Below are positions 9,434 through 19,123 of a stretch of 64,000 nt of DNA, one piece after another. Origin of the DNA: JBQLZO01 sp052168315. Lineage in GTDB: Bacteria; Planctomycetota; Phycisphaerae; Phycisphaerales; UBA1924. The stretch lies in contig JBQLZO010000025.1 of assembly GCA_052168315.1 (NCBI GenBank), positions 186,001 to 250,000 on the forward strand, written 5' to 3'. A model generated the notes under the pieces. That model worked only from the letters and a program-made list of their open reading frames with translations. It searched no databases and was not told the origin of the DNA. The position numbers were made by a program, and so were the translations under genes. The stretch's first letter is position 1; each line of letters starts with the position of its first letter.

Positions 9434-9779
9434 CGATGAACACTCCAAACCGGGCCCGAGCGCCCCGGAATGCCCGGAGACGCCGCCCGACCACAACCCA
9501 CGCCGGGCCACGAAGCCCGCCGCTCATTCCAACAGCCCATGCCTCACACGACGACAACCCGTCCCCCTCAACCCAAGCGATCCCACCACCTCGCAACGCG
9601 CCGTCCAGCCGGCGCGAAGCGACACCGCCGGGCATCGACCCCGAACAATAGACCACCCAACCGCCCCGAAGCGCGTGCCGATCCGCCCCTCAAACCCACT
9701 TCTTCCGAACAATCATCGCCCAACAGCCGCCCGCCCCGCATACGGACCCCGACCATCCCAGTCAGGCCCCCGCCCGAAC
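9434..9779. other. Gene-free spacer upstream of typA
   Basis: 346 bases between the typA start and the stop of the next minus-strand gene. The plus strand is strikingly C-rich. No ORF with credible codon use, RNA gene, terminator hairpin or clear promoter was recognised; the typA promoter must lie here. Confidence 0.6.
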
Positions 9780-11870
9780 TCACTCCCCCGACACCTCGAT
9801 CACGCCCTGTCCCAGCACCATCCCGTTCGGAAGCATCGCCTCGCGGATCTCCATCAGCTCCACCCGCCGCATGCCCTCCAGCCCGCCGAGCCCCACGACA
9901 CCCGGCAGCGGCACGCCCGAGCGCTCCAGCCGTTCCAGCAGCGCCCGGGGGCGAACCACCTGCAGCCGCACCCATCGCTGCGGCAACGCCAGATGCGCCG
10001 CCGTGAGTGTGTCCGTCATCCGTTCCACGATCCCGGTCGACAGCCCCACCGTCCACCACGCCGTCGGGCAATCGGCATCCAGCTGAGCCGCCAGCGGGCA
10101 CACCCGATAGGTCCACGCCACCACACCCCCATCCTCACCGTCACCCCCCGCACCGGCGTCGGCATGGGCGGCATCGCCCATCCCAAGCCCTCGCGTTGTG
10201 CGGACCACGCGCATCGAGTGGTCGCCCACACCCGCGCCGATCTCCACCCCGCGAAGCACCTCCGCCTCGCCGCCGGCCAACGGCCCCAGCGCCGACCGCA
10301 TGAACGCATCACCCTGGGCCACCAGACCATCCACGCCCGTCGTCTCGATCCCGATCCCCGCATCGATCGCTCCGCCGCGATCTCGCACCGACCATGCCAT
10401 CCGCGAGACCGGCAGCCCGAGCTGGCTCGCAACGCTCGACACGCCCCCGATCCCCACGCCACCGGCACCGCCACCGAACACCGACGGCAGCCCGAACCCA
10501 ACCAGACCGCGCCCCTCGACACGGATCGCCGCGCCCGAAACGATCCCCGCGGCCAGCGCATCCTCGGACAACCGATCGAACGCCGTGGAAGGCCAGCTTG
10601 ACAGGCCTTCGCCAATCGCCGCGAGCACCCACGACTTCTTCAGCTGATCCACCCGCACCGTCCGCCCCTTCGCCCGCAGGAACAGCGACACCCAGTCGCC
10701 GTGCCCCTCGCCATCGTGGCGCGCCCGACGCCGCGCCGGGTCTCCATCGCCGGCCCTCGAGCGCGTCAGCGCCTCGCCCGCGACTTCACGCATCTCCCGG
10801 CCGGCTCCATCTCCCGCTCCCCCGTCAACCAGCAGCCCGCCTTCATCGTCCAGCCGGGCGAACACGAACACACGCGATGCCTTCCCCGAGATCGCATCGC
10901 CCGCAACATCCGCCTCGACACCCCCCACCCCGACCGAGCGGCCCATCGCTCGCACCGGCTCGAAGCCCGGATCGCGCGCCAGCGAGCCCGGCGCGATCAC
11001 CGCGCCATCGCCACCCGCACGCCCGCCGCCACGCATGCCCATCAGATCCGCGCCCGGCCCGTGCTCGCGCGCATACTCCAGCAATCCACCGACAACCCGC
11101 CCAACTCCGCCGCCATCCCGCGCCGGACCGATCGACATCCACATCCAACCGCGCTCACTGCTCGCGCGAAGATCCAGCCCGTAGCTCCCACCTTCCAGCA
11201 CCAGCACCGGGCGACCATCGCGAACGCCCCTCGGCGATGCCCGCAGGGCCTGCGTCACGCGCCGCGCGGTCGCCTCATCCACCCGCGTCACAACCACCCA
11301 GTCGACACCCCCAGCATCCCCCCTCCCGGTCCGCCGGGCCGCGAACACGAACCGCTCGCTCAGCACCGCATCGAACGCCTCCAGCGGATCCATCCCCAGC
11401 ACCCGAGCGAACGACTCCCACGCCGCGAGCGTCGCATCCAGCGGCAACTCCTCGCCCGCCAATCCCATCAGCGCCTCGCCGAACGCCCCGCGCGCCAGAG
11501 AGCCAACGCCGCTCCCGCCCACCACCAGTTCCACATCGCCCGGCAGCCACCCCGCATCGCCCACCAGCACCTCGTGCCCACCCGCGCCATCCACGCCAGC
11601 CGCATCCCCCAGACCACCCCTCATCTTGGAGCCAGCCACCTCACCCACGCCCGACCGGAACTCAGACCCGATTCCAGATCCAGATCCGGCCCCGGAGTCC
11701 AGCCCCGCATCCACGATCCCCACCACACCACCAACCACAAGCCCCGCCACACATCCCAAGCCCCAGCCCAGCCCACGACCCACGCGCCACCCAATCCGAG
11801 ACCGAACGCCAAAGCGCCACCCCTGCCGAACACCCCGAGAAACCCGCTGTCCCGCACATTCACCTGCCAT
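9780..11870 (-). CDS. Large uncharacterised protein with one N-terminal membrane segment
   Basis: 696 residues from the first ATG; a GTG 12 codons upstream is possible. An Arg-rich N-terminus is followed by a single hydrophobic segment (about residues 34-55: GLGWGLGCVAGLVVGGVVGIV type), which suggests a membrane-anchored protein with its bulk outside the cytoplasm. The rest contains alternating beta-strand/loop segments such as ERFVFAARRTG, DWVVVTRVDEATARRVTQAL and GRPVLVLEGG. These recall planctomycetal proteins that lie near DUF3352, but the match is not certain. Gly-rich throughout, with a low-complexity stretch after the membrane segment. The last residues include a conserved-looking MEIREAMLPNGMVLGQGVIEV. 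Function unknown. Confidence 0.65.
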   Translation of the reverse strand: MAGECAGQRVSRGVRQGWRFGVRSRIGWRVGRGLGWGLGCVAGLVVGGVVGIVDAGLDSGAGSGSGIGSEFRSGVGEVAGSKMRGGLGDAAGVDGAGGHEVLVGDAGWLPGDVELVVGGSGVGSLARGAFGEALMGLAGEELPLDATLAAWESFARVLGMDPLEAFDAVLSERFVFAARRTGRGDAGGVDWVVVTRVDEATARRVTQALRASPRGVRDGRPVLVLEGGSYGLDLRASSERGWMWMSIGPARDGGGVGRVVGGLLEYAREHGPGADLMGMRGGGRAGGDGAVIAPGSLARDPGFEPVRAMGRSVGVGGVEADVAGDAISGKASRVFVFARLDDEGGLLVDGGAGDGAGREMREVAGEALTRSRAGDGDPARRRARHDGEGHGDWVSLFLRAKGRTVRVDQLKKSWVLAAIGEGLSSWPSTAFDRLSEDALAAGIVSGAAIRVEGRGLVGFGLPSVFGGGAGGVGIGGVSSVASQLGLPVSRMAWSVRDRGGAIDAGIGIETTGVDGLVAQGDAFMRSALGPLAGGEAEVLRGVEIGAGVGDHSMRVVRTTRGLGMGDAAHADAGAGGDGEDGGVVAWTYRVCPLAAQLDADCPTAWWTVGLSTGIVERMTDTLTAAHLALPQRWVRLQVVRPRALLERLERSGVPLPGVVGLGGLEGMRRVELMEIREAMLPNGMVLGQGVIEVSGE

Positions 11871-12024
11871 ACCCCGGTATACCACCGCCACCCCACCCCG
11901 TTCCACCCCGCCTGAGGGTCTGCACGCCCTCCGCCCGGCGCATCACCCGACCGCGCCCCTCCAATCCGAACGCCCCGCCGCCGGAATCTGTCAGCCCGCA
12001 TCTTTCCGGTACCCTCACCCTCCC

Positions 12025-12681
12025 ATGGAAGCCCCCGCCCCCGCCGACAAGCGATTCCCGAACCTTCGCGTCTTCGACCACCCCCTCATCCAGCACAAGC
12101 TCCTCCAGATCCGCAACGCCGAAACCGGGCACCGCTCGTTTCGCGCCCTCGTCGCCCAGGTCGCCGCGCTCATGGTCTTCGAGATCACCCGCCACTTCCC
12201 CACCTCCCCCGCCACCGTCCGCACGCCCGTCTCCGACGCCAACGGGCTCACGCTCCGCTCCGAGGTCACCCTGGTCCCCATCCTCCGCGCCGGGCTCGTC
12301 ATGGCCGAAGGAGTCCTGCACCTCATGCCCGAGGCCCGTGTCGGGCATCTGGGCATGAAACGCGATGAGGACACCCTCGAGCCCGTCGTCTACCTCTCCA
12401 AACTCCCGAAGACCATCAACGCCGGCCCGGTCGTGCTCATCGACCCCATGCTCGCCACCGGCGGCAGCGCCTCAAGGGCCCTGACCATCATCCGGGAGGA
12501 AGGCGCCCGCGACCTCCGCTTCCTCTCCCTCGTCGCCGCACCCGAAGGCGTCCAGAAACTCCTCGATGACCACCCCGATGTCACCGTCTACGCCGCCGCG
12601 CTGGACGAGCGGCTCAACGACAAGGGATTCATCGTCCCAGGCCTCGGCGACGCGGGAGACCGCCTGTTCGGGACCGTCTGA
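12025..12681 (+). CDS. upp: Uracil phosphoribosyltransferase
   Basis: 218 residues, normal for the family (about 208). It converts uracil and PRPP to UMP in pyrimidine salvage. Visible blocks: HPLIQHKLLQIR near the start, FEITRHFPTSPATVRTP, VPILRAGLVMAEG (about residues 88-100), and the PRPP-binding VVLIDPMLATGGSA (about 135-148); the C-terminal PGLGDAGDRLFGT binds uracil. The long upstream in-frame extension lacks similarity, so the ATG at MEAPAPADK was used. Single gene, plus strand. Confidence 0.96.
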   Translation: MEAPAPADKRFPNLRVFDHPLIQHKLLQIRNAETGHRSFRALVAQVAALMVFEITRHFPTSPATVRTPVSDANGLTLRSEVTLVPILRAGLVMAEGVLHLMPEARVGHLGMKRDEDTLEPVVYLSKLPKTINAGPVVLIDPMLATGGSASRALTIIREEGARDLRFLSLVAAPEGVQKLLDDHPDVTVYAAALDERLNDKGFIVPGLGDAGDRLFGTV

Positions 12682-13017
12682 GCCGACACTTTCCCGTGAA
12701 TATCGCAATTTCCACCCAATCACATCAATCGGGTGGGACTCCGCAACACCTCCGAAGCTGTCCGCGCACTCTGATCTGGATTCGGCGCAGCACCCGCCAC
12801 GAGCGGTGCCCTTCACACCGTCTCAACGCCCACAGATCACCCCGCCATCCGCGCTTCCAAGACCACATCACCCCATTCCGGGCCACCACGCCCATTCCCC
12901 AAAACCCCCAACCCCGAACCCAAAAACGCCGATTCTCACACCGAGCACCCCGATTCCAAACCCCAACGCCGGCCGCGCCATAGCCTGCCCCGGTACGCAT
13001 CCCGGAGCCACACCCAC
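12682..13017. other. Gene-free C-rich spacer between upp and sthA
   Basis: 336 bases, C-rich on the plus strand. No credible ORF, terminator hairpin with a T tract, tRNA or repeat was seen. It should hold the sthA promoter. Confidence 0.6.
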
Positions 13018-14445
13018 ATGCCACACTCATACGACCTCTGCGTCATCGGCTCAGGCCCCGCCGGCCAGAAAGCCGCCGTCCAGGCCGCCAAGCTCGGCAA
13101 GAGAGTCTGCATCATCGAGCGACGCGAGGTCGTCGGCGGCGTCGCCATCAACACCGGCACCATCCCCTCCAAAGCCCTCCGTGAGGCCATCCTCCACCTC
13201 ACCACATTCAAGCAGCCCACCCGAAGCATCAACGGCATCGTCAACAACCCGCGGCAGAACCCCATCAGCATCGAAGACCTGACCTACTGGTGCCAGCAGG
13301 TCATCGGGCACGAGATCGACATCGTCCGGAACCAGCTCCTCCGCAACTCCGTCGAGATTCGAACCGGCTCCGGCTCACTTGTGGACAAGCACACCGTCCA
13401 GATCCGCCACGGCAACGAGACCGAGAACATCAACGCCGAGCACATCTTCATCGCCACCGGCACCAAGCCCGCACACCCCGACTCAATCCCCTTCGACACC
13501 ACCCACATCCTCGACGCCGACGCCATCCTCAACATCCCCAAACTCCCGAGGACCCTCATCGTTGTCGGCGGTGGCGTCATCGGCACCGAGTACGCCTCCA
13601 TGATCCAGGCCCTCGGCGTCAAGGTCACCCTCGTCGACAAGGGGCAGCGCCTGCTCAGCTTCCTCGACGACGAGATCGCCGAAGCGCTGCAGTACCACCT
13701 CCGCCAGAACGGCATGACCCTCCGGCTCGCCGAGGAGGTCGTCAGCATCCGGAAGGTCGAAGCCACCGACCGCGCCGCCGCCCGCGATGAGCACATCGTC
13801 GAGGTCCACCTCGAGTCCGGCAAGGTCCTCCGCGCCGAGGCCCTGCTCTACGCCGTCGGCAGGCAGGGATGCACCGACGAGCTCGGGCTCGAGAATGTCC
13901 ACCTCGCCGCCGACAGCCGCGGGCGCATCAAGGTCAACGAGCACTACCAGACCGAGGTGCCCAACATCTACGCCGGCGGCGATGTCATCGGGTTCCCCGC
14001 CCTCGCCTCCACCTCCATGGAACAGGGCCGCCTCGCCGCCTGCCACATGTTCAACTACCAGAAAGACCGCAACCCGGACCTTTTCCCCTTCGGCATCTAC
14101 GCCATCCCCGAGATCTCCATGGTCGGATGGAACGAGGAGCAGCTCACCGAGCAGGACATCCCGTTCGAGTCCGGCATCGCCAACTACCGCGAGATCGCCC
14201 GCGGCCAGCTCCTGGGCGACCTCATCGGGATGCTCAAGATCCTCGTGCACCAGGAGACGCGCCAGATCCTCGGCGTCCACTGCATCGGAACCGGCGCCAC
14301 CGAACTCATCCACATCGGGCAGGCCGTCATGGCCCTCAAGGGCACCGTCGACTACTTCATCAACACCGTCTTCAACTATCCCACGCTCGCCGAGTGCTAC
14401 AAGGTCGCCGCGCTCAACGCCTCCAACAAGCTCGCCTTCCGCTGA
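13018..14445 (+). CDS. sthA: Soluble (Si-specific) pyridine nucleotide transhydrogenase
   Basis: 475 residues. SthA equilibrates NADPH and NAD+ in the cytosol. FAD-binding GSGPAGQKAA near the N-terminus (residues about 11-20), NAD(P)-binding VVGGGVIGTEYASM (about 181-194), and the second FAD block YAGGDVIGFPALASTSMEQGR. The flavoprotein disulfide reductase fold is clear, but the region normally carrying the redox-active CxxxxC pair reads GGVAINTGTIPSKALR, with no cysteines. This is exactly the SthA signature and separates it from dihydrolipoamide or mercuric reductase. The C-terminal dimerisation domain ends NYPTLAECYKVAALNA. Convergent with the methylase gene downstream. Confidence 0.93.
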   Translation: MPHSYDLCVIGSGPAGQKAAVQAAKLGKRVCIIERREVVGGVAINTGTIPSKALREAILHLTTFKQPTRSINGIVNNPRQNPISIEDLTYWCQQVIGHEIDIVRNQLLRNSVEIRTGSGSLVDKHTVQIRHGNETENINAEHIFIATGTKPAHPDSIPFDTTHILDADAILNIPKLPRTLIVVGGGVIGTEYASMIQALGVKVTLVDKGQRLLSFLDDEIAEALQYHLRQNGMTLRLAEEVVSIRKVEATDRAAARDEHIVEVHLESGKVLRAEALLYAVGRQGCTDELGLENVHLAADSRGRIKVNEHYQTEVPNIYAGGDVIGFPALASTSMEQGRLAACHMFNYQKDRNPDLFPFGIYAIPEISMVGWNEEQLTEQDIPFESGIANYREIARGQLLGDLIGMLKILVHQETRQILGVHCIGTGATELIHIGQAVMALKGTVDYFINTVFNYPTLAECYKVAALNASNKLAFR

Positions 14446-14475
14446 CCGTGCGCTGCGATTCGTGAACCCCTCCGG

Positions 14476-16815
14476 TCACGAACGCGAGCCCTCGCGCCGC
14501 GCATTCCACCATTCGCCCAGCCGCCGAGCCTCCTCGCCCCGCATCCCGTGCGCCCGGATCGAATCCGATCCGAACGCCGCGAGCATCGACGCACGCTCCG
14601 CCCCGTCAACCCCCGCCGCCGAGGCATCGCGGAGCAGCGCAGCGCTCTCCATCCACGCGCCGACATCACCCGGCAGCGGAAGCCCCATGAGCTGACGCGC
14701 GCTCAGCTTGATCGCACCACCCGACATCGCCGCCCCGGGATACCGCGACAACGCCACCGCCGAGCACACCGGCGAGCACACCGCCGCGAGCACCAGCCAC
14801 GGATCCTCACCATCCCGCGCCACCACCGTGATCACCGGCACGCTGGGGAGCATCTCGCCCGCCGCATCCACAACCCCGTGCAGCACGCGCGTCTGCGTCG
14901 CCACCAGCACCTTCGGCACCAGCCGCGCCTCCAGCCACGCCCCGAGCCCCCCGCTCGCCCGCAGCGCATCCGCATCGACGCGCGGCGCCTGCCATCGGGC
15001 CTTGTGCACACGCGTCGAACGCACGCCCCAATCGCACCGCCCCAGCCCGATCAGCCCGCTCGTGACCAGCCGTGGCCACGCGCGCCCATCGCCCCGATCC
15101 GACCCACCCACCGCCGCATCCTCGACCACGAATCCCCTCAGCCCGTAGTACTGATCACGGAAGTCCGCCGTCGCCGTCGCGATCGCCCCCAGCGTCCGCG
15201 CGCCGCGGCCCCCGGTGTCGATCCGAACCTCGGGAACGCCCAGCGCCGGCGCCACCAGTTCGCCCCATGTCTCCCACCCGCGCATCGCATCCCCGTCAAC
15301 CACCGCATCGTCGATCCGCTCGAACCGATCGCCCACGAACCGGCGCACCCGCACCGGCGCTCCTCCTTGACCACGCTCCTCCCGACGCGTCATCGACACC
15401 GCGCACGCGCGCACACCCGTCCCCTGGAACACCGCCCCTTCGCTCATCCAGATCGAATCGATCCGGCACCCCTCGCACACCGCGCGACGAACCCCCGCCG
15501 CATCGCCCGTCGACACCATCGCGGCCGGGAACACCATCCCGACCCGCCCCCCATCGCCCCGCGCCAGTTCCATCGCCAGCATCACGAACGCGCCCGCCAC
15601 ATCCGCGTACCGACGCACCGCGCCGCCCGTCCGTGCCCGCAGCAGCGCCCCCATCGCGCGACTCCGGGCCGTCGCGCCGCGCAACTGGTTCTGGAACGGC
15701 GGATTCCCGATCACCACATCGAACCCCCCCCGGAACTCCCCCCCCCACTCGAGCCCCCAATGGAACACCGATCCCCCCACCGGAGCACCCGCCGCCCGCT
15801 CGCACCACGCATCAGCGCGCGCTCGGGCGCTCTCATCGCTTCCGCCGCCCTCGACGCCATCACCCTCCCAGAGCCAACGCGGCGCGCCGAGCAGCGCATC
15901 GCCCACCCGCACGCGCTCGGCGAAGTCCGATGCCCGCGATCCCGGCTCCCCACACTCCAGCCACAACGCCAGGCGGCACAGCGCCACCGCCCACGGATCC
16001 ACATCCACGCCCGCCAAGCACGACCGCGCCACTAGCCGCATCGCCGCCCGCTCGCCGCCATCCCACCCCGGAACCGCCGCGACCCGCCCCGCGATCCGCC
16101 ACCCCGCCGCGATCAGAAACCGCCCCACACCCACCGCGGGATCGCACACGCGCACCGACAGCAGCGACCGGATCGCCTCCCGTCCATCGCCCCCCATCGC
16201 AGAGCACGCGCATCCCTCAAGCACCGGTTCGAGCGTCTGGTCGAGCACATGCCCGATCAGCCCGGTCGGCGTCGAGAACGCCCCGGCGGCGTGCCGGGCC
16301 GCGCTGCGCTGACCCGCCCGCGCACCGGCACCACCAGCACCCGTTCCCGCTTCCGGCCGATCCCCGCTCCATGACAACGCGTGCTCGTAGCACATGCTCA
16401 GCAGCCGCGCATCATCGCCGGGCCCATCGCCACCCAGCGATGCCAGCTCTTCCAGCGCCCGATCGCTCGCACCCTCCCCAGCACCATCCGCATCGAGGAT
16501 CCCACGCTGCACCCCGCGCACCCGGGCCACCCGAACGATCACATCCCACGCCCGGCGATCAATCGGCAGCGCCTCCGGACCACCAGCCCGACGCGTTCGC
16601 GCACCATCACCGCCATTCGCCAGCGCATCGGTTTCGAAATCCCGCAAACCACGCGACGCCCCCCACTCTCCCCCATCCCCGATCCCCCGCACCGCATCGC
16701 CCAGCGCCCGCCCGATCCCGCGCCACGCGGAAGCATCATCAAGCATGCCACCGCGCACCCCCGCCACCTCGCGCACCACACCACCACCATTCACAGCAAT
16801 CGCACTCCGCGCCAT
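14476..16815 (-). CDS. Solitary Eco57I-like N6-adenine DNA methyltransferase
   Basis: 779 residues from the ATG at 16815 (an in-frame ATG lies 14 codons upstream). SAM-binding motif I is VCDPAVGVGRFLIAAG (residues about 223-238) and catalytic motif IV is NPPF (about 371), preceded by FDVVIG; a further block LAGVDVDPWAVALCRLALWLE matches the motif II/III part of gamma-class adenine methylases. The order motif I then IV and the long C-terminal part are those of Eco57I/BREX PglX-like enzymes, where the C-terminus recognises DNA. No endonuclease, helicase or specificity gene is adjacent, so this looks like an orphan methylase or a relic. The N-terminal 190 residues are Gly/Ala/Asp-rich. Convergent with sthA; its 5' end faces the tRNA unit. 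Confidence 0.85.
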   Translation of the reverse strand: MARSAIAVNGGGVVREVAGVRGGMLDDASAWRGIGRALGDAVRGIGDGGEWGASRGLRDFETDALANGGDGARTRRAGGPEALPIDRRAWDVIVRVARVRGVQRGILDADGAGEGASDRALEELASLGGDGPGDDARLLSMCYEHALSWSGDRPEAGTGAGGAGARAGQRSAARHAAGAFSTPTGLIGHVLDQTLEPVLEGCACSAMGGDGREAIRSLLSVRVCDPAVGVGRFLIAAGWRIAGRVAAVPGWDGGERAAMRLVARSCLAGVDVDPWAVALCRLALWLECGEPGSRASDFAERVRVGDALLGAPRWLWEGDGVEGGGSDESARARADAWCERAAGAPVGGSVFHWGLEWGGEFRGGFDVVIGNPPFQNQLRGATARSRAMGALLRARTGGAVRRYADVAGAFVMLAMELARGDGGRVGMVFPAAMVSTGDAAGVRRAVCEGCRIDSIWMSEGAVFQGTGVRACAVSMTRREERGQGGAPVRVRRFVGDRFERIDDAVVDGDAMRGWETWGELVAPALGVPEVRIDTGGRGARTLGAIATATADFRDQYYGLRGFVVEDAAVGGSDRGDGRAWPRLVTSGLIGLGRCDWGVRSTRVHKARWQAPRVDADALRASGGLGAWLEARLVPKVLVATQTRVLHGVVDAAGEMLPSVPVITVVARDGEDPWLVLAAVCSPVCSAVALSRYPGAAMSGGAIKLSARQLMGLPLPGDVGAWMESAALLRDASAAGVDGAERASMLAAFGSDSIRAHGMRGEEARRLGEWWNARREGSRS

Positions 16816-16962
16816 GGCAGCCCAACGGTACCGCCAACCACCCCGATCACCAATCACGCATCCCCGCCACCCTCGGCGATGGCACCAATCCCCACGCGCG
16901 ATCCCACCGCCCCCACAGCCCCACAGCCCCCCACTCGATCACCACCCACCACCCCACCCACC

Positions 16963-16994
16963 AAAAAGAAAGCACGCCCCTCTCGGGGCGTGCT
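16963..16994 (-). terminator. Intrinsic terminator of the tRNA-Arg unit
   Basis: A perfect 10-bp stem (AGCACGCCCC / GGGGCGTGCT, plus-strand 16971-16980 and 16985-16994) with a four-base loop is followed on the minus strand by TTTCTTTTT. It starts nine bases after the tRNA 3' end. Confidence 0.9.
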
Positions 16995-17002
16995 AAGGCA
17001 AA

Positions 17003-17076
17003 CACGGGCGAAGGGAGTCGAACCCCTAACCTCCTGATCCGTAGTCAGGTGCTCTATCCAATTGAGCTACGCCCGC
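17003..17076 (-). tRNA. tRNA-Arg (anticodon ACG)
   Basis: 74 nucleotides that fold as a full cloverleaf: acceptor GCGGGCG pairs with CGCCCGT (one G-U), D stem GCTC/GAGC, anticodon stem CCTGA/TCAGG with loop CTACGGA (anticodon ACG), T stem AGGGG/CCCTT with loop TTCGACT, discriminator G. CCA is not encoded. A34 should be converted to inosine by TadA so that the tRNA reads CGU, CGC and CGA. It forms a single-gene unit with its own promoter and terminator. Confidence 0.97.
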
Positions 17077-17105
17077 TCGTACCACGGCCGTCGGCCGCGG
17101 CCACA

Positions 17106-17134
17106 AGTCTAGCCGGGCGGATTTGCACCGACAA
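17106..17134 (-). promoter_or_regulatory. Sigma-70-type promoter of tRNA-Arg
   Basis: On the minus strand TTGTCG (plus 17129-17134) and TAGACT (17106-17111) are separated by 17 bases, a near-consensus housekeeping promoter. The predicted start is about 25 bases before the tRNA 5' end. Confidence 0.75.
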
Positions 17135-17236
17135 GGCAACGCCCGGGCACCCCCCGTGCCGCCGACAGACCCCCGGCGAAACCAGAACCCCCACGCGTTC
17201 CGAGACGCCCCCGCCCGCGGCACGCACCAACGCCGC

Positions 17237-19117
17237 TCACCGCTCCAGCGGGCGGTACAACTCCACCAGCAGGATGTCATCCTGCGATGGCCCCACCCGG
17301 AACGACTCGACCTTCCGGGCCAGCGCCAGGGGCCACCCGGCCTCCGCGTCCGGATGCCCATCGGAGAACATCGCCAGCAGCCCCGCAACCCCCAGCTGCC
17401 GGTTCCCCCCGTTCCGGCTCTCGATCGCGCCATCCGTGTACGCCAGCAGAGTGTCGCCGGCCCGGAAGGCGATGCGCTGCTCATCGGGAACGAAATCCTC
17501 GCCCAGCGTGACCCCGAGCACGAAGGTCGTTGAGTGCAGTTCCTCGATCCGCCCGTTCACCTGACGCAGAAACGCCGGCGGATGCCCGGCCGACGCCCAC
17601 CGCAGCTCCCCCGCCTCGACATCCACCGCCAGGCACAACGCCGTCGCGTACACCGAGTGCCCTGCCAGCGTCGCGTGCATGTACCGGTTGAGACCCGTGA
17701 GCATCTGGCCCGGCGTCGTGCCGGGGTTCTCCGCGAGGATCCTGTCCATCTCCCCGTGCAATCGGTTCACCGTCAGCGCCGCGCCGATCCCGTGCCCCGT
17801 CACATCCATCACGCACAGATGCAGCGTCGGTGCCGATCGCCCCGGCAGCGTGATCATCCGCGCGTGCAAATAGTCGCCGCCGATCTGCCGCATCGGCTCG
17901 TAGTGGTACACCAGGCGGATCGGCCCCTCCGTGATCGGATCCGGGAACAGATCCTCGTGGATCTGGCGCGCCAGCCCGAGCTCCCGCTTCATCTCCGAAT
18001 ACCGCCCGCGCAGCATCTGGTAAGTGAACTTCTTCCGGAAGATCGAGTTCCGCACCGCGACCACAAAGATCCCCGGCAGCCCCAGCAGCGGCGCCAGCAG
18101 CACGAACAGGAACCCCGACACCGTGAGCAGCTCGCCGCCGATCGTCGTACCGATCGCGTTGATCACCACCATCGGCAGCATCGCGAACACGCACTCGCGC
18201 CAGGTCCACGGGATGAAAAGCGCCGCGAGGAAGTGCGCGATCATCACATTGATGAACCACGCGGCCCCGGGGCCGGGCTGGCTGTCGCGAACGCTCGCGA
18301 TCCGCTCCTCGATGCGGGCGGCATCCGCCCGATCGAACTCTGTGAGGATCGTCGCGAACGCCTCGTCGTTCGGAATCCCCTCCCGCCGGACCCGATCGCG
18401 CAGCCGCTCCAGCCGGTCGATCTCGCTCTTCTGGTCCTCGCTCAATACCGCCTCGACCTCGGGATCCTCCGTCCGGTCGCCCCCGTCCAAGTCGGAGAGC
18501 ATGATGCCCGCGGCCCGGATCCCCGGGCGGAGCCCCGGTCCCTCAGGAACACCCGTGTCCGCCCCATCCGCATCGCCCGTGCCGTCCGACTCGCTCTCGT
18601 CCGAACCGCCGGGCTCACCGCCGTCCTCCTGAGATTCCGCCGACGCGCCCAACTCCGGCACCGCCGCGCTGTCGCCCCGGGCCGCCTCCAGCGCCTCGGT
18701 CTTGATCGTGGTGATCCGCCGCTCCACCGCGCCGAACACCGCCCCCATCCGCGTCCCCATCATCCCGAAGTCGTTGCCGACCAGCGCGCCAGGAATCCCC
18801 AGCAAGGCATTGGCGAGAATCAGCCAGAAGGTCAGCCGGATCATCCGCTTCCGCGAGATCCCGCTCGTGGACTGGCGGACATAGATGAACGCCGCCGGAT
18901 AGAGCAGCGCCGCGGCAACGCCCAGGATGATGATCCAGGTGTAATCAGGCTTCATCGCCTCGGGCAGCGCGAAGATCAAGATCGCCGCGCCGAACACCGA
19001 GAGCATCGACAGCACGCCAAACACGCCCGTGTACCACAGGAACCGCTTGCGGAACCACTGCGTCCGTTCGGCCTCGAACTCCTGCTGGAACTCAGCGGTA
19101 ACGCTTGAAGTGGCCAT
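17237..19117 (-). CDS. Membrane-anchored SpoIIE/RsbU-type serine phosphatase
   Basis: 626 residues. Two to three membrane segments lie in the first 120 residues, an acidic linker with coiled-coil character at about 125-290, and two to three more segments at about 290-370. The C-terminal PP2C-like domain (about 400-626) shows metal-binding acidic blocks GGDYLHARM, CVMDVTGHG and SQDDILLVEL, with ASAGHPP and LLAYTDG between them. Such enzymes dephosphorylate anti-anti-sigma proteins in partner-switching stress responses; no RsbV/RsbW-like partner is in the window. The start lies 6 bases after the cobalamin adenosyltransferase stop, so the two are probably co-transcribed, although no functional link is apparent. 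Confidence 0.9.
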   Translation of the reverse strand: MATSSVTAEFQQEFEAERTQWFRKRFLWYTGVFGVLSMLSVFGAAILIFALPEAMKPDYTWIIILGVAAALLYPAAFIYVRQSTSGISRKRMIRLTFWLILANALLGIPGALVGNDFGMMGTRMGAVFGAVERRITTIKTEALEAARGDSAAVPELGASAESQEDGGEPGGSDESESDGTGDADGADTGVPEGPGLRPGIRAAGIMLSDLDGGDRTEDPEVEAVLSEDQKSEIDRLERLRDRVRREGIPNDEAFATILTEFDRADAARIEERIASVRDSQPGPGAAWFINVMIAHFLAALFIPWTWRECVFAMLPMVVINAIGTTIGGELLTVSGFLFVLLAPLLGLPGIFVVAVRNSIFRKKFTYQMLRGRYSEMKRELGLARQIHEDLFPDPITEGPIRLVYHYEPMRQIGGDYLHARMITLPGRSAPTLHLCVMDVTGHGIGAALTVNRLHGEMDRILAENPGTTPGQMLTGLNRYMHATLAGHSVYATALCLAVDVEAGELRWASAGHPPAFLRQVNGRIEELHSTTFVLGVTLGEDFVPDEQRIAFRAGDTLLAYTDGAIESRNGGNRQLGVAGLLAMFSDGHPDAEAGWPLALARKVESFRVGPSQDDILLVELYRPLER

Positions 19118-19123
19118 GCGCGC

